Position numbers and translations under genes: made by a program
Origin: Parelaphostrongylus tenuis
Taxonomy: Eukaryota; Nematoda; Chromadorea; Rhabditida; Metastrongylidae
Reading direction: 5' to 3'
NCBI GenBank assembly: GCA_019055375.1
Contig: JAHQIW010007087.1
Location: 186,001 to 250,000 of the forward strand
Length of the DNA: 64,000 bases
Part shown: piece by piece, positions 46,201-55,535 of the stretch
Layout: each line of letters starts with the position of its first letter
Numbering within the stretch: the stretch's first letter is position 1
The notes under the pieces: generated by a model
Told to the model about the DNA's origin: nothing
The model's database searches: none
What the model saw: the letters and a program-made list of their open reading frames with translations, nothing else

Positions 46201-49200
46201 GTCCTCGGGGGGTGGGTAAGCCGGCCCTAGACTTAGGTGGGAGGATACGCGGCACTGACTTGACACATTGGTAGGCTACCGCGAGTCATTATTGAGGCCA
46301 GATATGCATTCAATCACTCCAGACAAAGCTAAAAATTGTAGGCGAATGCAAGACGCATTCCTCAAGGAATGGCCAACTTGAAGGCTTCATCATTCGAGGT
46401 TTCGACGTCTTCGTCTTCGTACATCACCTAGTGAGGTTCTTCATTCGAGCGGCGTTACGTCGACGAAGATTCCACTCGATCGACAGCGAAGACGAAGAAC
46501 ACAATGAGGATGAACGGTAGTGGACAATCGACTAGATCTATCAGCTTTGAAGAAGATGAAATCGTCAAAATAATGGCCTAACAAAGCTTATTTATCAACC
46601 ATGTCGTATCAGTAGGTCGTTCCATAAGTTTACGACACTAGAGTGATAAACACCAAATTTAATCAGAAATAATTAAATCTGCATGATTTTGGTATCGTTC
46701 AACTGCGCATTTTCTAGCAAATTTTTGATATACAACTTGCCTACATTTGTTTAAAGATGGAGCTGTCGTGGGAACAAATTCGCTTGCTATTGATACATGA
46801 ATGGCGCCTAGGGGAAAATGCTAGTGAAGCGACTCGCAAGATAATGGAACCTCCTGTGGACGACTTTAGCGCAACTGATCCTCCAGATTGTTCTCTCCAG
46901 CTTTGAACTTCGCGATCCACTTCTTATCCGTCCTTTCTCATACCGTTCCATCGCCACAAGCTCCATTAATCCAGCGCTCCCTTCACTAGCATTCTCCCAG
47001 TTCGTTCACGAGTAGCAAGCGAATTTGATCCCATGATGGATCCATTTCAAAGTAAGTATAGGCAAGTTGTATATCAAAATGTTCGCAAGAATATGCGCAA
47101 TGGAACGACACAAAATCTGCAATCTTGATTACTTCTGGCTGACAAATTCCGTGTTTAATGCTTCAGCGCCAGAACTTATGGAGCAGTCTAATATCTAAGT
47201 CAGCAGAATACCTATGCTTTAGATTTCAAGTCTTTGAATGGAAAACATTCCCAGCTTCAATTCGTTTACACTAGAAGTTAGAACTAAGTAACTGGTGGGT
47301 TTCCACTGAATATTTGGAAAAACTGAGTTAGACTGGAGCAAAGTGAAACAATAACAATGTGTCATAGCAGAAAACCTTAATGATCGATGGAAAGAAAATA
47401 AAATATAACTGTTAGTAACCAGGAACTACGTGTTCTCTACTAAAGAATTTACATCGCAAAAATATGTTGCTAATGATCTTCACCACTTCAGAAAAAAAGC
47501 AAATTTCATATATATATATGTAGGTATATGTATATATATATATACCTAGTAATGAAGAATTGTGTGCAAAACTTTCGCGCTAGGCGGAACTAGAACCTGC
47601 ACCTTACTCTTTCCGGGAGAGTGCTCTGTCCGCTGTACTACCGGCGCTCATTTTGCACAACACTCTTTCTAAGCTACAGCACATCTATCCGTCAACCGCC
47701 AGCCGTCAAGAGCCTGGGCCAGGTAGTCAGTCTCGACATTGAACCGAATGACGCTGACACGTATTGGGTATTGAAGATCAAATGAAATTGTTTTTATTTA
47801 ACCGCTCTAAAGAGTGGGGTGCAAAAATTTTGCGTCAGGCTAGATTACAACCCGCAGCTTACTCTTTCCCGGAGCGCGTGCTCTAATTTTGCACAACACT
47901 CTTTCTACGCTATAATGAAGTTCCTTAGTAAGATAATGAAATCAAAGAAGATGGGGAAGAATAAGAATAATAAGGGAACAGACCTCTGTGACCAAGCATT
48001 GTTGATATGTGAAGCGCCGTATTTCCATGCATATCCTGCTCGTACAGACTACGCCCTGAAAGATCTTCGTGAAAAATTTAATGTCAACATAATATCCAAG
48101 ACCGACTGTCTATTAATCTCGACATGCTTCAGTAATTCGTCATTTTCTTTCATTACCAAAGACGAGGTCTTATAACACTATCTATTCAAACAGCTGACAT
48201 TTCGGCACTTTCGCTTTCTTCAGAGCGTGGAAGGATTAAGTTGTCCACAATCCAGTCACTCAGACACCTCCATTACTCTTTTAGATTTGTTCCCTGATGA
48301 TTTTTCTGATCTGGGCGACTGCTTTTAAAAGGTAATGGAGGTGCCAACTGACTGCATTGTGGACAACCTGATCCATCCAGGCTCTGAAGAAGGCTAAAGT
48401 GCCAAAATGTCAGCTCTCTGGATAAATAATATTATCCCTTCGCGGACGACAGCGTGATAAATATCGCCATAGGCGCGCAATTTCCGTTGTTCAACAAGGA
48501 TTTCCTTACTCATGATTATTATTAGAGCCAACATGTCATGTAGTCAGTTATATAGCAAGCTTATTGAGCCCGACTAATGAGACCGTCAAGGTCGATACAC
48601 GTGTATCTGGCTCTATAAGTTTGGCCTATAACAAACCACAGGACACGTTGGCTCAAATAATAATTATGAGATATGCTGAAATTTGAGCGTGGTCTTGAGA
48701 AAACACTTGAAATGAGAGGTACAAATTTCCCTTTTTTCCGGAAAATATTATAGGTTCCTTATCCAGCCTGATGGTACACGATTTTCTCTACAAGTCTGAG
48801 TACTTTTTGTTCATACATAACTCCTATGTGGAAAGAGAACTCCGAATGTGAAACGTAATTTCATTTCTGCGCTCACAAAGCGCTGTGAAAACTCTTTCGA
48901 AAATCAGTTTAAGCGTCAAATTCGCCGAAATTTGGGCTGACAATGAGCCTAGTGTAGTTCAATAGAAGGCGATTCACAACTTTCGCTGAGTAACTAAAGC
49001 AAACCGAGTGTGTAACATAATTTTTTTACTACAATGTATACGAAGGTCTTTGAAAAGACAACCAAAGTGTCGAAATCCTAAGATTTGCGCTTTCGAAAAG
49101 TTACTTAAATTCTAGACAAAAAGCTTTGTTCAGCGAAGAAAGGTCTCTGAAATGATGAGGATCACTTTGACCCTCATCGTTTGCAAGTGGTTATAAAAAC

Positions 49201-50154
49201 TCGTGTCTAATTCAAGAAGATAATAAGAAATTACTATTATCATGAATTATGATCGACAGACTTTGAATATAAGTAAGAATCCAGCAGAGATATGCTTCCT
49301 GAAACTGAATTTTATCTCAAATTCTTGTCTATCAAGATATAGAACGAGTAAATCGATGTTGAAACCGGGATTTCACAAGCCTCGACAAAGATGACTGCCG
49401 AAATATTAACCGAATAGATGTTTCCTTCACATCAATCTCATTTCAGCTCAGTAATCTAGGTACAGACTCAATACGTGGACTCTAAATTACAAAGAGATGA
49501 AAGGAAAAAGGGTAAGCTCTCGACGCTGATCAATCTCCGTAGAAGACCTCCTCCACTCGTAGCTTTGTTTGCAAGGATTAAATGCATATATGGGCTTTAC
49601 AATGACTGGCGGTGGCCTACCGACGTACAACACTTTAAGTCCCATGCAGCACGTTTGGTTCCGAGCCCGCGCGACGTTAAATCTCACTCAGCTACTGTAA
49701 AGGCGGCGTCACGATTCGTGGGAAAGCGGGCAGACAGCCAGATGCGCATGCACAGACACGCATATGCCGACTGTCTATCAAGGATGGTCCTCAAAGCGAT
49801 AAAGTCAGTGCTGCTATCCTCGCAAACAAGTCTGCTGCAAATTCACCGACTCCGGATGGATGGAAGGCTTCGTGAGCTCTGAGCTGGGGATCGAACCATG
49901 GACCATCAATAGATCGGTCACGTGTGTCGCACACGCCTTTCTTATCGATGCGCTACACGCGCAGTTCGATGGGGAAATATGCATAAAAAAGAAGCTAGAA
50001 AAGGAAATGCGGATGAATCTCCTGGAGCACGAACACAATTCTACCGAAATGAGCGGAAGAACCGACCTGCTTCGATGAGTTGAGCGATTGACTGCACATC
50101 GTTGAAGAATGCCGCTTTATGCAACGGATGCGTTTCCATATCACTAGCGGTCAT
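40203..50154 (-). CDS. ANKRD13C: ANKRD13C orthologue: ankyrin repeats plus GPCR-chaperone domain
   Basis: Twelve exons join in phase: 50067-50154, 47984-48055, 45844-45948, 44564-44695, 43971-44064, 43756-43856, 43576-43664, 43327-43392, 41699-41860, 41445-41588, 40634-40763, 40203-40335. Residues 8-90 are ankyrin repeats (HGNTALHISTMLGH, LLLAHNAPVKVKN, SYGDRQI). The rest is the ANKRD13 family domain (DFYLELKWDFQSW, PLLSRMLPSDVCQIYKKG, EESEAEVDEEVDVLMSSDI, KRREHLTIDDI, NILEIVAPFKHLDKLRRF, LPPGFPVRIEIPLLPTIS). The end EDPTRFPDL matches the C-terminus of ANKRD13C, not the UIM-bearing A, B and D paralogues. In vertebrates ANKRD13C sits on the cytosolic face of the ER and controls biogenesis of some GPCRs; the same role here is inferred. 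The upstream in-frame TAG fixes the start. At 438 residues it lacks the ~100-residue N-terminal extension of vertebrate proteins. One base seems missing near 40276. Confidence 0.93.
40274..40276 (-). other. Apparent frameshift in the last ANKRD13C exon
   Basis: The conserved frame runs KITFQKLQLD then hits TGA at 40274-40276. One frame over, the remainder reads NISDKIFLVPASYREDPTRF to the expected PDL stop at 40203-40205. The exon is 133 nt where 134 would keep frame, so a single missing base explains it. Confidence 0.75.
40806..40853 (-). repeat. Internally deleted tRNA-like element
   Basis: cctcaggcgggagtggaacc … ctaccgaggct is the T-arm end and D-arm/acceptor start of the tRNA-like family on the minus strand, with the anticodon arm deleted. 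Lies in an ANKRD13C intron. Confidence 0.45.
40977..41011 (-). ncRNA. Hammerhead ribozyme-like motif, left arm of palindrome
   Basis: Exact inverse of the motif at 41059-41093; same fold on the minus strand. Confidence 0.6.
41059..41093 (+). ncRNA. Hammerhead ribozyme-like motif, best preserved Penelope-type copy
   Basis: GGCT (stem I), CTGAAGA (perfect CUGANGA), A, GGCG-GGT-CGCC (perfect stem II), GAAA, CGTC (ACGU as minimal stem III and GUC as cleavage triplet), AGCC (stem I, four perfect pairs). Every conserved hammerhead core base is present; the only oddity is the extra A before stem II, shared by the whole family. Confidence 0.65.
42120..42960 (-). repeat. Array of the ~170-bp interspersed repeat family (ANKRD13C intron)
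   Basis: At least four units, with blocks such as gagatttgagctatcgaacg, agcataatttc, gctgttacagcgcaataa and gaaaatcg(a/t)acggt, occupy the intron between exons 41699-41860 and 43327-43392. Confidence 0.55.
43023..43225. repeat. Degenerate (TACATA)n microsatellite
   Basis: About 200 bp of alternating purine-pyrimidine sequence built from tacata/tgtata units. It generates long spurious ORFs rich in Tyr, Ile and Cys on both strands. Confidence 0.85.
44125..44490. mobile_element. Inverted-repeat element with decayed hammerhead-like ends (ANKRD13C intron)
   Basis: The left arm (44140-44230: aagtctttaaagaggtctca, gtagacagacgtttcgac) and right arm (44390-44475) are inverted copies over about 85-100 bp around a ~160-bp core. 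The right arm reads gacgctgaaacgtacgtc, a remnant of the GAAACGTC block. Confidence 0.5.
44832..44930 (-). repeat. tRNA-like element with inverted flanks
   Basis: Minus strand 44916 down to 44844: acceptor start GCGTCGG, A-box-like region with TAGTGCAATAGCGTCAGAGC, anticodon loop CCGGATA, T arm with GGTTCGAAACTC, ending CTGACTC. Flanks gtgcgaaaa and ttttgccac are near inverses. In an ANKRD13C intron. Confidence 0.55.
45060..45770 (+). repeat. Composite ~700-bp repeat (copy 3 of 3; ANKRD13C intron)
   Basis: Blocks cgctagacaaagactttcc, cattcgaaagcttaaacc, tttcacacacgtacat, cgatcggtcgatcgc and cacacgtgtggagcgc match, in order, the copies at 7.34 and 32.43 kb. Confidence 0.55.
46125..46385 (+). 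repeat. tRNA-derived SINE (copy 2; ANKRD13C intron)
   Basis: A box gtggtgcagtggttaaagg, B box gcttcgatcccgag, body with gtgggaggatacgcggcact and gcattcaatcactcc, tail ending cctcaaggaatgg. Confidence 0.75.
46605..47200. mobile_element. Foldback mariner element (ANKRD13C intron)
   Basis: Ends tcgttccataagtttacgac and the inverse-like ccagaacttatggagcag. Inside, the plus strand at 46756 reads MELSWEQIRLLLIHEW, the N-terminus of a bandit-like mariner transposase; an inverted copy is on the minus strand at 46.95-47.06 kb. No catalytic domain. Same structure as the element at the window start. Confidence 0.65.
47508..47548. repeat. Short TA-rich microsatellite
   Basis: tatatatatatgtaggtata-type run of about 40 bp next to a tRNA-like element. 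Confidence 0.8.
47564..47660 (-). repeat. tRNA-like element with inverted flanks
   Basis: Minus strand 47648 down to 47576: GCGCCGG start, anticodon loop CCGGAAA in a CTCTC/GAGTA-type stem, T arm with GGTTCTAGTTCC, end CTAGCGC. Flanks gtgcaaaa and ttttgcac are exact inverses. Confidence 0.6.
47818..47915 (-). repeat. tRNA-like element, right part rearranged
   Basis: gtgcaaaaattttgcgtcag and the following T-arm and anticodon region (loop CGGGAAA) match the family. The D arm is deleted and joins directly to attttgcacaacactcttt. Confidence 0.5.
48193..48225 (-). ncRNA. Hammerhead ribozyme-like motif (Penelope type)
   Basis: Minus strand: GCT, CTGAAGA, A, AGC-GAAAGT-GCC (weak stem II), GAAA, TGTC, AGC. 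Core intact; ACGT of stem III changed to ATGT. Confidence 0.5.
48380..48414 (+). ncRNA. Hammerhead ribozyme-like motif (Penelope type), partner copy
   Basis: GGCT, CTGAAGA, A, GGC-TAAAGT-GCC, CAAAA in place of GAAA, TGTC, AGCT. G12 is lost, so probably inactive. Confidence 0.45.
48505..48715. repeat. CACGTG foldback repeat (ANKRD13C intron)
   Basis: tactcatgattattattagagccaacatgt at the left and acatgtt-type inverse at the right (cacgttggctcaaataataa), with gtcgatacacgtgtatctgg inside. Confidence 0.65.
48750..49165. repeat. Units of the ~170-bp interspersed repeat family (ANKRD13C intron)
   Basis: Blocks gaacataattt, cgctgtgaaaac, gatttgcgctttcgaaaag and ctttgttcagcgaagaa follow the family order. 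Confidence 0.5.
49500..49975 (-). repeat. tRNA-derived SINE (copy 3; first ANKRD13C intron)
   Basis: Minus strand: a degenerate A-box region near 49970, B box ATGGTTCGATCCCCAG at about 49895, then AGCTCACGAAGCCTTCCATC and the body. The 135-residue plus-strand ORF is antisense SINE sequence. Confidence 0.65.
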
Positions 50155-50184
50155 TTTTCTTTTCTAGCGGCTTCCGTGACGGAT

Positions 50185-50186
50185 CT
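50185..50186 (-). promoter_or_regulatory. Probable trans-splice acceptor of ANKRD13C
   Basis: A long pyrimidine tract ending TTTTTTCTTCCTACAG lies 30 bases before the start codon on the minus strand, after which the short leader has an in-frame TAG. Fits a spliced-leader acceptor; a 5'UTR intron is possible. Confidence 0.55.
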
Positions 50187-50376
50187 GTAGGAAGAAAAAA
50201 GGATAGAGAAAAAGAAGGAAAAGAAAGAGCAAAAACGTAAAAAGCGTGAAAACTAGGCTCTATTACGTTCAAAAAAAAAACTAGAGCAGAAAATCAGAGA
50301 TTGAAAAAATTAGAAACAAAATTAAAACTAGGAGATTGAAACAAGATATTGTGAGAGGAAATATTTTCTAAAAACA

Positions 50377-50518
50377 GTACGACATTGTGAGACGAGCCGT
50401 TCTTCATAAGATCGACCAAATCGTGGTGAATGACATGGAAAGGTCCTACCTCGGCAAGGACAAGTATCTATACGGAACTCTGGCAGACCTTACCGAGAGC
50501 CTAATCCTACCAAGATAG
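50377..50518 (+). CDS. Possible terminal exon of an unassigned plus-strand gene
   Basis: After TTCTAAAAACAG the frame reads YDIVRRAVLHKIDQIVVNDM, continues 27 residues (…LGKDKYLYGTLADLTESL…) and stops at 50516-50518. The composition is protein-like and charged. Upstream exons are not evident; a plus-strand gene would have to overlap the ANKRD13C start. No family was recognised. Confidence 0.3.
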
Positions 50519-50534
50519 TGATACTAGTAACTGA

Positions 50535-50700
50535 TTATTTAAAAGGAGTATCAACCCGTTCGGCACCGCGTGTACCCGTTTCGATGCACCGCTCACCGTG
50601 TCGCGTACGCAATTTGTACTGGAGCGCGCCGCGTGCTGGGTAGTTTGAATTGGCGCGCGCCATATTAGAAAAATTAGGGAATATGGTTTGTACTGTGGGC
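50535..50700. promoter_or_regulatory. GC-rich patch upstream of ANKRD13C
   Basis: CpG-containing, clearly richer in G+C than its surroundings (gcgcgccgcgtgctgggtag, ggcgcgcgccat). It lies 350-550 bp upstream of the ANKRD13C start, so promoter sequence is one reading. No defined box was recognised. Confidence 0.3.
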
Positions 50701-51049
50701 AAAATGATGTGGGAGCTGGAGGAAAAACCAGCTAGCGGATTTTCACTGTCGCCATCATGTGTCATCAAATTGTCTGTGCAACCAGAAGAAAAAGCTCGTT
50801 AGAAAGCAATCAATACGTATTTTATCAATACAGCTTTGAATTCAAAGATATCTCGCAGGGCGACATCAAAGAAAAATCCGGATCTATGTGGCGGGGAATT
50901 TTTTTGAGAGTTTAAAAAGAGAAGCTTTACATAGGTATATATTCGGGGCCATTTAGTACTGTGAATTTAGTCACATTTTTTTGATCTCCCCTCTCACACA
51001 AATCGAAGCTCATAACACTGAATCTCTGGGCTTTTTTCATTGAGCAAGG

Positions 51050-52470
51050 CTTCTTTTATGTGGAATTTGAGTAATCATTCAAAAGAGTAAACTAGAGAAT
51101 TCCAATACATTGCTTAGTTTCCAAAAGATCCCTGTAGTACGCTGTAGCAGTAAGATTATAACCACGTTTCATACTCGGTTTGCCTTATTTGCTCAGCTAA
51201 AGTCTCTGGTACGCTGTTTATTGAATTGCACTAAGCTCATTCGATAGCGTAAATCTCGTAGAATTTCAAGCTTAAACTGACTCTCAAAAAGGTTTTCATA
51301 GAGTATTGTAGGAGCAAAAATAAAATTACGTTTCACATTCGGAATTTCCTTTGCATATAGGAGTTGAATATGCACAAAAAAAGTACACAAGCTGTTGAGA
51401 AAGTCATGTTTTACCGGAGCGTTACAAAAAACCTGAAGTGTTTACCGGAACAAAGGGAGAAAATTCGAACTTGTATATTATACGGCGGCAAATCTATAAA
51501 CCGATGTCATTCGCTGGGCAGGGACTTTTCATAAAAGTATTCATATTCATTCGGAAGCTTAAATCTCTGGCTAGAGCCATACGTAACCAGCTTTCAAAAG
51601 ACCACTTTATGACGCTGTAAAATCCAGAATAAAATTACGTTACACACTTGCCTTTCGCCTTCATTGTTACCAAGCGTATAATTCGCAGGAAGCACGAAAA
51701 GCATTTCATCGTTTAAAAAACTTTTCGTAGAATCAGAATTCTACGGTTTATCTAAAATTTCCAACGATGTGGTAAAAAAGTCCTCAATTGAATCACAATA
51801 TTTCAAAACGCGATCGATCGCCCCGCCCCTGCTCCGTGATTCAGCCGGTAAACAAGGTCGTCGAAAATGTGGAATTCGATCGACTTTCCCTGCTAAACGG
51901 CATTTCCAGAAAATAAGCACAACGTTGGAATCATAGAAACTTACGACATCCTATGATTGCTAATGATCTAAAGAAAGAGCTTTGTCCGGCGAAGTCTAAA
52001 GCACAAATCTCTTCTTTCTCCTATAGCGCTATGAAAAGAGCTTTTCCAAGAAGCGAACACATCTTTGAGTTCTTCGAAATCTGTGCTATCGAACGACTAC
52101 TAGAATTCTGAGCAAGGATTTTTAGCCACGCAAATATAAGCGAGATAAGAAAAGAAAAACACACTGTTGTGTGAAACATAATTTTATTTTGGACTTTACA
52201 GCTCTATAAATGGATGTTTTCAGAAACCGACCACGTACGGCTCTAGCCAGTGACACAAACTTTTCAATGATTACTGATACTCCACTGGAAAGTTCCTGTC
52301 CAGCAAATGAGATCGGTTTATATATTTGTCACCGTCTAACCTCCATAAGTACAAAAAGTTTTTGTCGAAGAGCGAAAATCGCGAGCCATTGGCGATATCG
52401 ATTATGTTGCCGTTCGCAGCATAAAGAATGTACTTGCTGTTACAGCAACAAGGATAGAATTTCGCATTAG
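51050..52470. repeat. Long array of the ~170-bp interspersed repeat family
   Basis: Six or more units in changing orientation (aaattacgtttcacactcgg, cattcgatagcgtaaatct, tcgctgggcagggactttt and inverse forms). Boundaries between plus and inverted units fall near 51.7 and 52.2 kb. Confidence 0.55.
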
Positions 52471-52599
52471 GAGTAGATGTCGACTGATGTCTTGATGAAC
52501 TCCTGTTCTACGTCGTTTCTATGGACGGGGAAAGTTTACCTCCTCTTTTTTTGTGTGTTTTAGTAGGTCCTTTAATAACTTAATTGTTGAATAAAAAGG

Positions 52600-52897
52600 A
52601 TAAAGGACGAAGCTCTCGGCGTTGATCAATCCCTGAGGGATGCGCCACGCATTTGACTTCAATTTTTGACTTCGTTTGAGGTGATTGATTGCATATCTGG
52701 CCTTTACAATGACTCCCGGTGGCTCCCGCTAAACCGAGTCAATGCTGCTTATCCTCCCAGATAAGTCTGAGACCGGTCTGGTACCAATTTACCGACCCCG
52801 GATGGATGGATGGCTTGGTGAGCCATGAGCGCGATCGAACCATTAACCTTGTGTGCGACGCAGAGCACCTCTAACCACTGCGCCACATGAGCTCAAT
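52600..52897 (-). repeat. tRNA-derived SINE (copy 4, best preserved)
   Basis: Minus strand from 52893: A box TGGCGCAGTGGTTAGAGGTG, B box AATGGTTCGATCGCGCTC, then the tRNA-unrelated body (CCAAGCCATCCATCC, GGTCGGTAAATTGGTACC, GGGAGGATAAGCAGC, TGTAAAGGCCAGATATGC) and 3' end CCCTCAGGGATTGATCAACG. Pol III promoter boxes are about 35 bases apart as in a tRNA. Confidence 0.85.
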
Positions 52898-53274
52898 TGT
52901 CGAATACTTTACTAAAATTCAAGTGCAAATGAAGAAGCTCAGGGAGAGATCGTCCTAAGTAACTTTATAGAAGTGCGGATTGCTTGTCCTCTCCGCTCTA
53001 AACGACACGAATCCCATCCCTTATAGAATGATTTATCTCGCTTTTCCTCGTATATTTTCCACTATTTGGAGAAAAAAATGTTCATATTATTTATTTTCAT
53101 ATTTATATTTTAATACATTTAGTAATTATTTATATTTATGTTCTATATTATATGTATTTATCATTATTTAACTATGTACAATTATATTTTTTTATTCATT
53201 ATTACTTATTCATTGTATTTACATTTATTTATTTTTTATCTTATTTATTTTTTTACCCAAAATTATAGAGTGGC

Positions 53275-53377
53275 GTGCAAAAACATTTGCGTCAGCCGGG
53301 ATTCGAACCCAAATCTCACTCTTTCCGGGAGCGTGTGTTGAACCGGTACACCACCGACGCAAATGTTTTTTGCACAC
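53275..53377 (-). mobile_element. tRNA-like element: inverted flanks extending the acceptor stem
   Basis: gtgcaaaaacatttgcgtc at the left and gacgcaaatgttttttgcac at the right are inverse apart from one extra T, so the acceptor helix of the tRNA-like core could extend to about 20 bp. Confidence 0.65.
53288..53360 (-). tRNA. tRNA-like cloverleaf, anticodon GGA position, repeat-borne
   Basis: 73 nt on the minus strand fold fully: acceptor GCGTCGG/CTGACGC plus discriminator A, D stem GTGT/ACAC, anticodon stem CGCTC/GAGTG with loop CCGGAAA, four-base variable loop, T stem TTGGG/CCCGG with loop TTCGAAT. C at position 33 and a GGA anticodon with a short variable arm do not fit a normal nematode tRNA. 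It is one of nine or more related copies, so I read it as a mobile tRNA-derived sequence rather than a housekeeping tRNA. Confidence 0.55.
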
Positions 53378-53713
53378 CATCCACACTATTGGGTATATTG
53401 AAACATCATAACATCGCAATGGGCGGTCAAATAAAAATTAATATGATATAAAAGAATTCCGATTTATTTTCATATTTTATATTTTATTTATTTTTATTAT
53501 TTTTATTTCTTTATTTACTTTTTTAAATACTTTTTACAATACACCATGAGGTATTACCTGTATCACCTGGAACCTTGTGAAATCACCAGGTAGGTAGAAC
53601 GGGGGCACTGGGAAAACTTCATTTGAAATTATAGCGCTCTATCGCCAATCACTGCTCTATTGTTCAATAGACATCAGAACTGCATACATATATTTCCAAG
53701 AATATTGACTGAC

Positions 53714-53808
53714 ATGCAAAACTTTGAACTTCGGTTGGGAATCGAACGCGCGTCTTACCTTTTTCGGGGCGCGTGCTTACCACTGCACTACCAGTGCTCT
53801 TGTCTTGC
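53714..53808 (-). repeat. tRNA-like element (copy)
   Basis: Minus strand from about 53800: CACTGGTAGTGCAGTGGTAAGC, anticodon region CCGAAAAAGG, GCGTTCGATTCCCAAC. Flanks gcaaaactttga / cttgtcttgc only partly inverse. Confidence 0.55.
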
Positions 53809-54089
53809 TATCATTTCTGCTGCATTTTGATTTCTGTGTGTGCTTTTCTGTGTATTCTCACCTATTTAAAACTCCTTGCTTATGGTCTCTCTCAAGTAAC
53901 TAAAAGGCTTACGAAACAAACAGTTCAGAAAGTTTAAAAAGGAGTTGTTTGCTATGCGAATGAAGATCTATGATTGCTTCATCTTCATCTGCTCATGGAG
54001 AAATCCGGCTGAAGGATTCAATCAACTTGGCCTCTTCAAACAAAAGCCTGACAAAGGCGAGACCATCGAAAGGTCATCCTATTGTATTA

Positions 54090-54306
54090 GCTCTTCCCAT
54101 AAGTCTTGGCACTAGAGCATTGAACACCAAATTCACTAGTCAGAAGTGATTAAAACTGCTTAAGAACACTTTGAGAGATGTCAGAAACGTGTTCAGGCTG
54201 ATGGCGTATACTTTTAAGAATGTGCTTAATCAACTTTAGTTACTTCTGGTTAATAAATTTGGTGTTTGTTGCTCTTATACCAAAACTTATGAAAAGATTT
54301 AATACT
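54090..54306. mobile_element. Short mariner-type MITE
   Basis: Ends cttcccataagtcttggcac and the inverse-like ccaaaacttatgaaaag. Subterminal caccaaattcac / taaatttggtgttt are also inverse. About 215 bp, noncoding. Confidence 0.6.
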
Positions 54307-54349
54307 AAACAATGCGGCACAATCTCGTGTTGGCCAAAAAAAACAAAGT

Positions 54350-54450
54350 AGATATTTGATAGACAACTGACATGCGTGGCACAAAAATAATAACCAGGGA
54401 TATTGAAATTCGAGCAGTGGTCTTAAGAAAACACTGGAAACGAAAGATAT
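54350..54450 (+). repeat. Right-end fragment of the CACGTG foldback repeat
   Basis: gacaactgacatgcgtggca, then a diverged 'ataataaccagggatattgaaatt' region and gtggtcttaagaaaacactgg, as at 38.1 and 48.7 kb. Confidence 0.6.
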
Positions 54451-54454
54451 GATA

Positions 54455-55260
54455 AAAACAAAACAGTGAAATATACCATTATAACATGTTTAAGCGAATC
54501 ACACACTTAGAAACTTTGTGGACTTAAATAGAATCTCATGATGGATGAATTATTGAGTCGGATGTCTCTTTTAGCATGAGAATTCATAGATTCTTCGCCG
54601 ATTTGCATAATCTGAGTCTTCATGAATCAACGATCATAGCAGAATTTCCGTTATAAGATAGCTCAACTTCCTTTCGATTATCTGTGAAACCTCTTTGAGG
54701 CTTCACCGAGGCTAGAGGACTTCACATCGTTAGCTTTATCTAGAATGATTACTAGAAGATTTAGATTCATAAATAGGAAATAAAAATAGTAATGAAGGGA
54801 GGATTATACTCTATCAATGTTGGGGAGATTGAAATTGTGGTTAGTTATTCCAGATGTGGCTGCAAAATATATGTAACACAATCAGAAACTGACGAGTTCT
54901 AGGAGAATTTGATTAAAGGCCAGAAATCGCAGTGCATTTGTATGGGCAATCAATTTTTTTTTAACTTCTAATAAACAAGTTGATGTAATGAGATGTCTGA
55001 GATAGCAATGAGATCTATAGCTCGCAAATGCGTACTGAATGTAATGGATTTTGCCCGATTGCCTTTTTAGTTTCTGATTGCAAAAGAAACCATCATCCTT
55101 CCTAGGAACTGCTTTTTCTTAATTTCTTTCTCATCTTTCCTTTCCATGAAGCCTCGATATGAAAAATCGCCGTCTGTGGTTTATTGATGTACTTGCCTAA
55201 AGTTGCTAGATATCTTAACCATAGCAAATGTTGCGACGCGATCGCTTTCTTCATGCAACC
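54455..55260. other. No gene recognised
   Basis: AT-rich, only short ORFs; no repeat was assigned. Confidence 0.35.
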
Positions 55261-55261
55261 A

Positions 55262-55338
55262 TGAATTGAGTCGGATGTATATACATATACATCCACCTGT
55301 ATGTATATATACGTGTATACATGCACATATATATAGTT

Positions 55339-55390
<52 letters not shown>

Positions 55391-55405
55391 TATATGCATA
55401 CATAT
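55262..55405. repeat. (TA)n / (TACATA)n microsatellite
   Basis: A pure TA run at 55347-55385 flanked by tgtatatacatacatcc-like units. Source of spurious Tyr/Ile-rich ORFs. Confidence 0.9.
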
Positions 55406-55535
55406 GTAGCAATTATCATTCATTATGGGTGATTCTTCGTACTTTTCCATATCTCACTTCAGTTTCCATTGCAATTGTCATAAGCATATACCTTTTATAC
55501 GTCAATGAATTTCATTATTGACTTGAGTCGAAGGT

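Larger units (their letters stand above)
48092..48440. mobile_element. Inverted pair of Penelope-type terminal repeats (ANKRD13C intron)
   Basis: 48092-48280 matches the 11062-11230 sequence (ccaagaccgact, gacgaggtcttataacact). An inverted copy runs 48330-48440. The arms contain hammerhead-like motifs at 48193-48225 (minus) and 48380-48414 (plus). The spacer is short and noncoding. Confidence 0.55.
53010..53520. repeat. AT low-complexity tract interrupted by a tRNA-like element
   Basis: tttattt/atttata repeats at 53.09-53.27 and 53.43-53.53 kb on either side of the tRNA-like insertion. Confidence 0.8.

Noticed and set aside
49475..49882. 135-codon plus-strand ORF
   Set aside because: Antisense to a tRNA-derived SINE in an ANKRD13C intron.
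53288..53360. Functional tRNA-Ser (GGA)
   Set aside because: The cloverleaf is good, but C33, the short variable arm, the GGA anticodon and related repeat copies nearby argue for a mobile tRNA-derived element.
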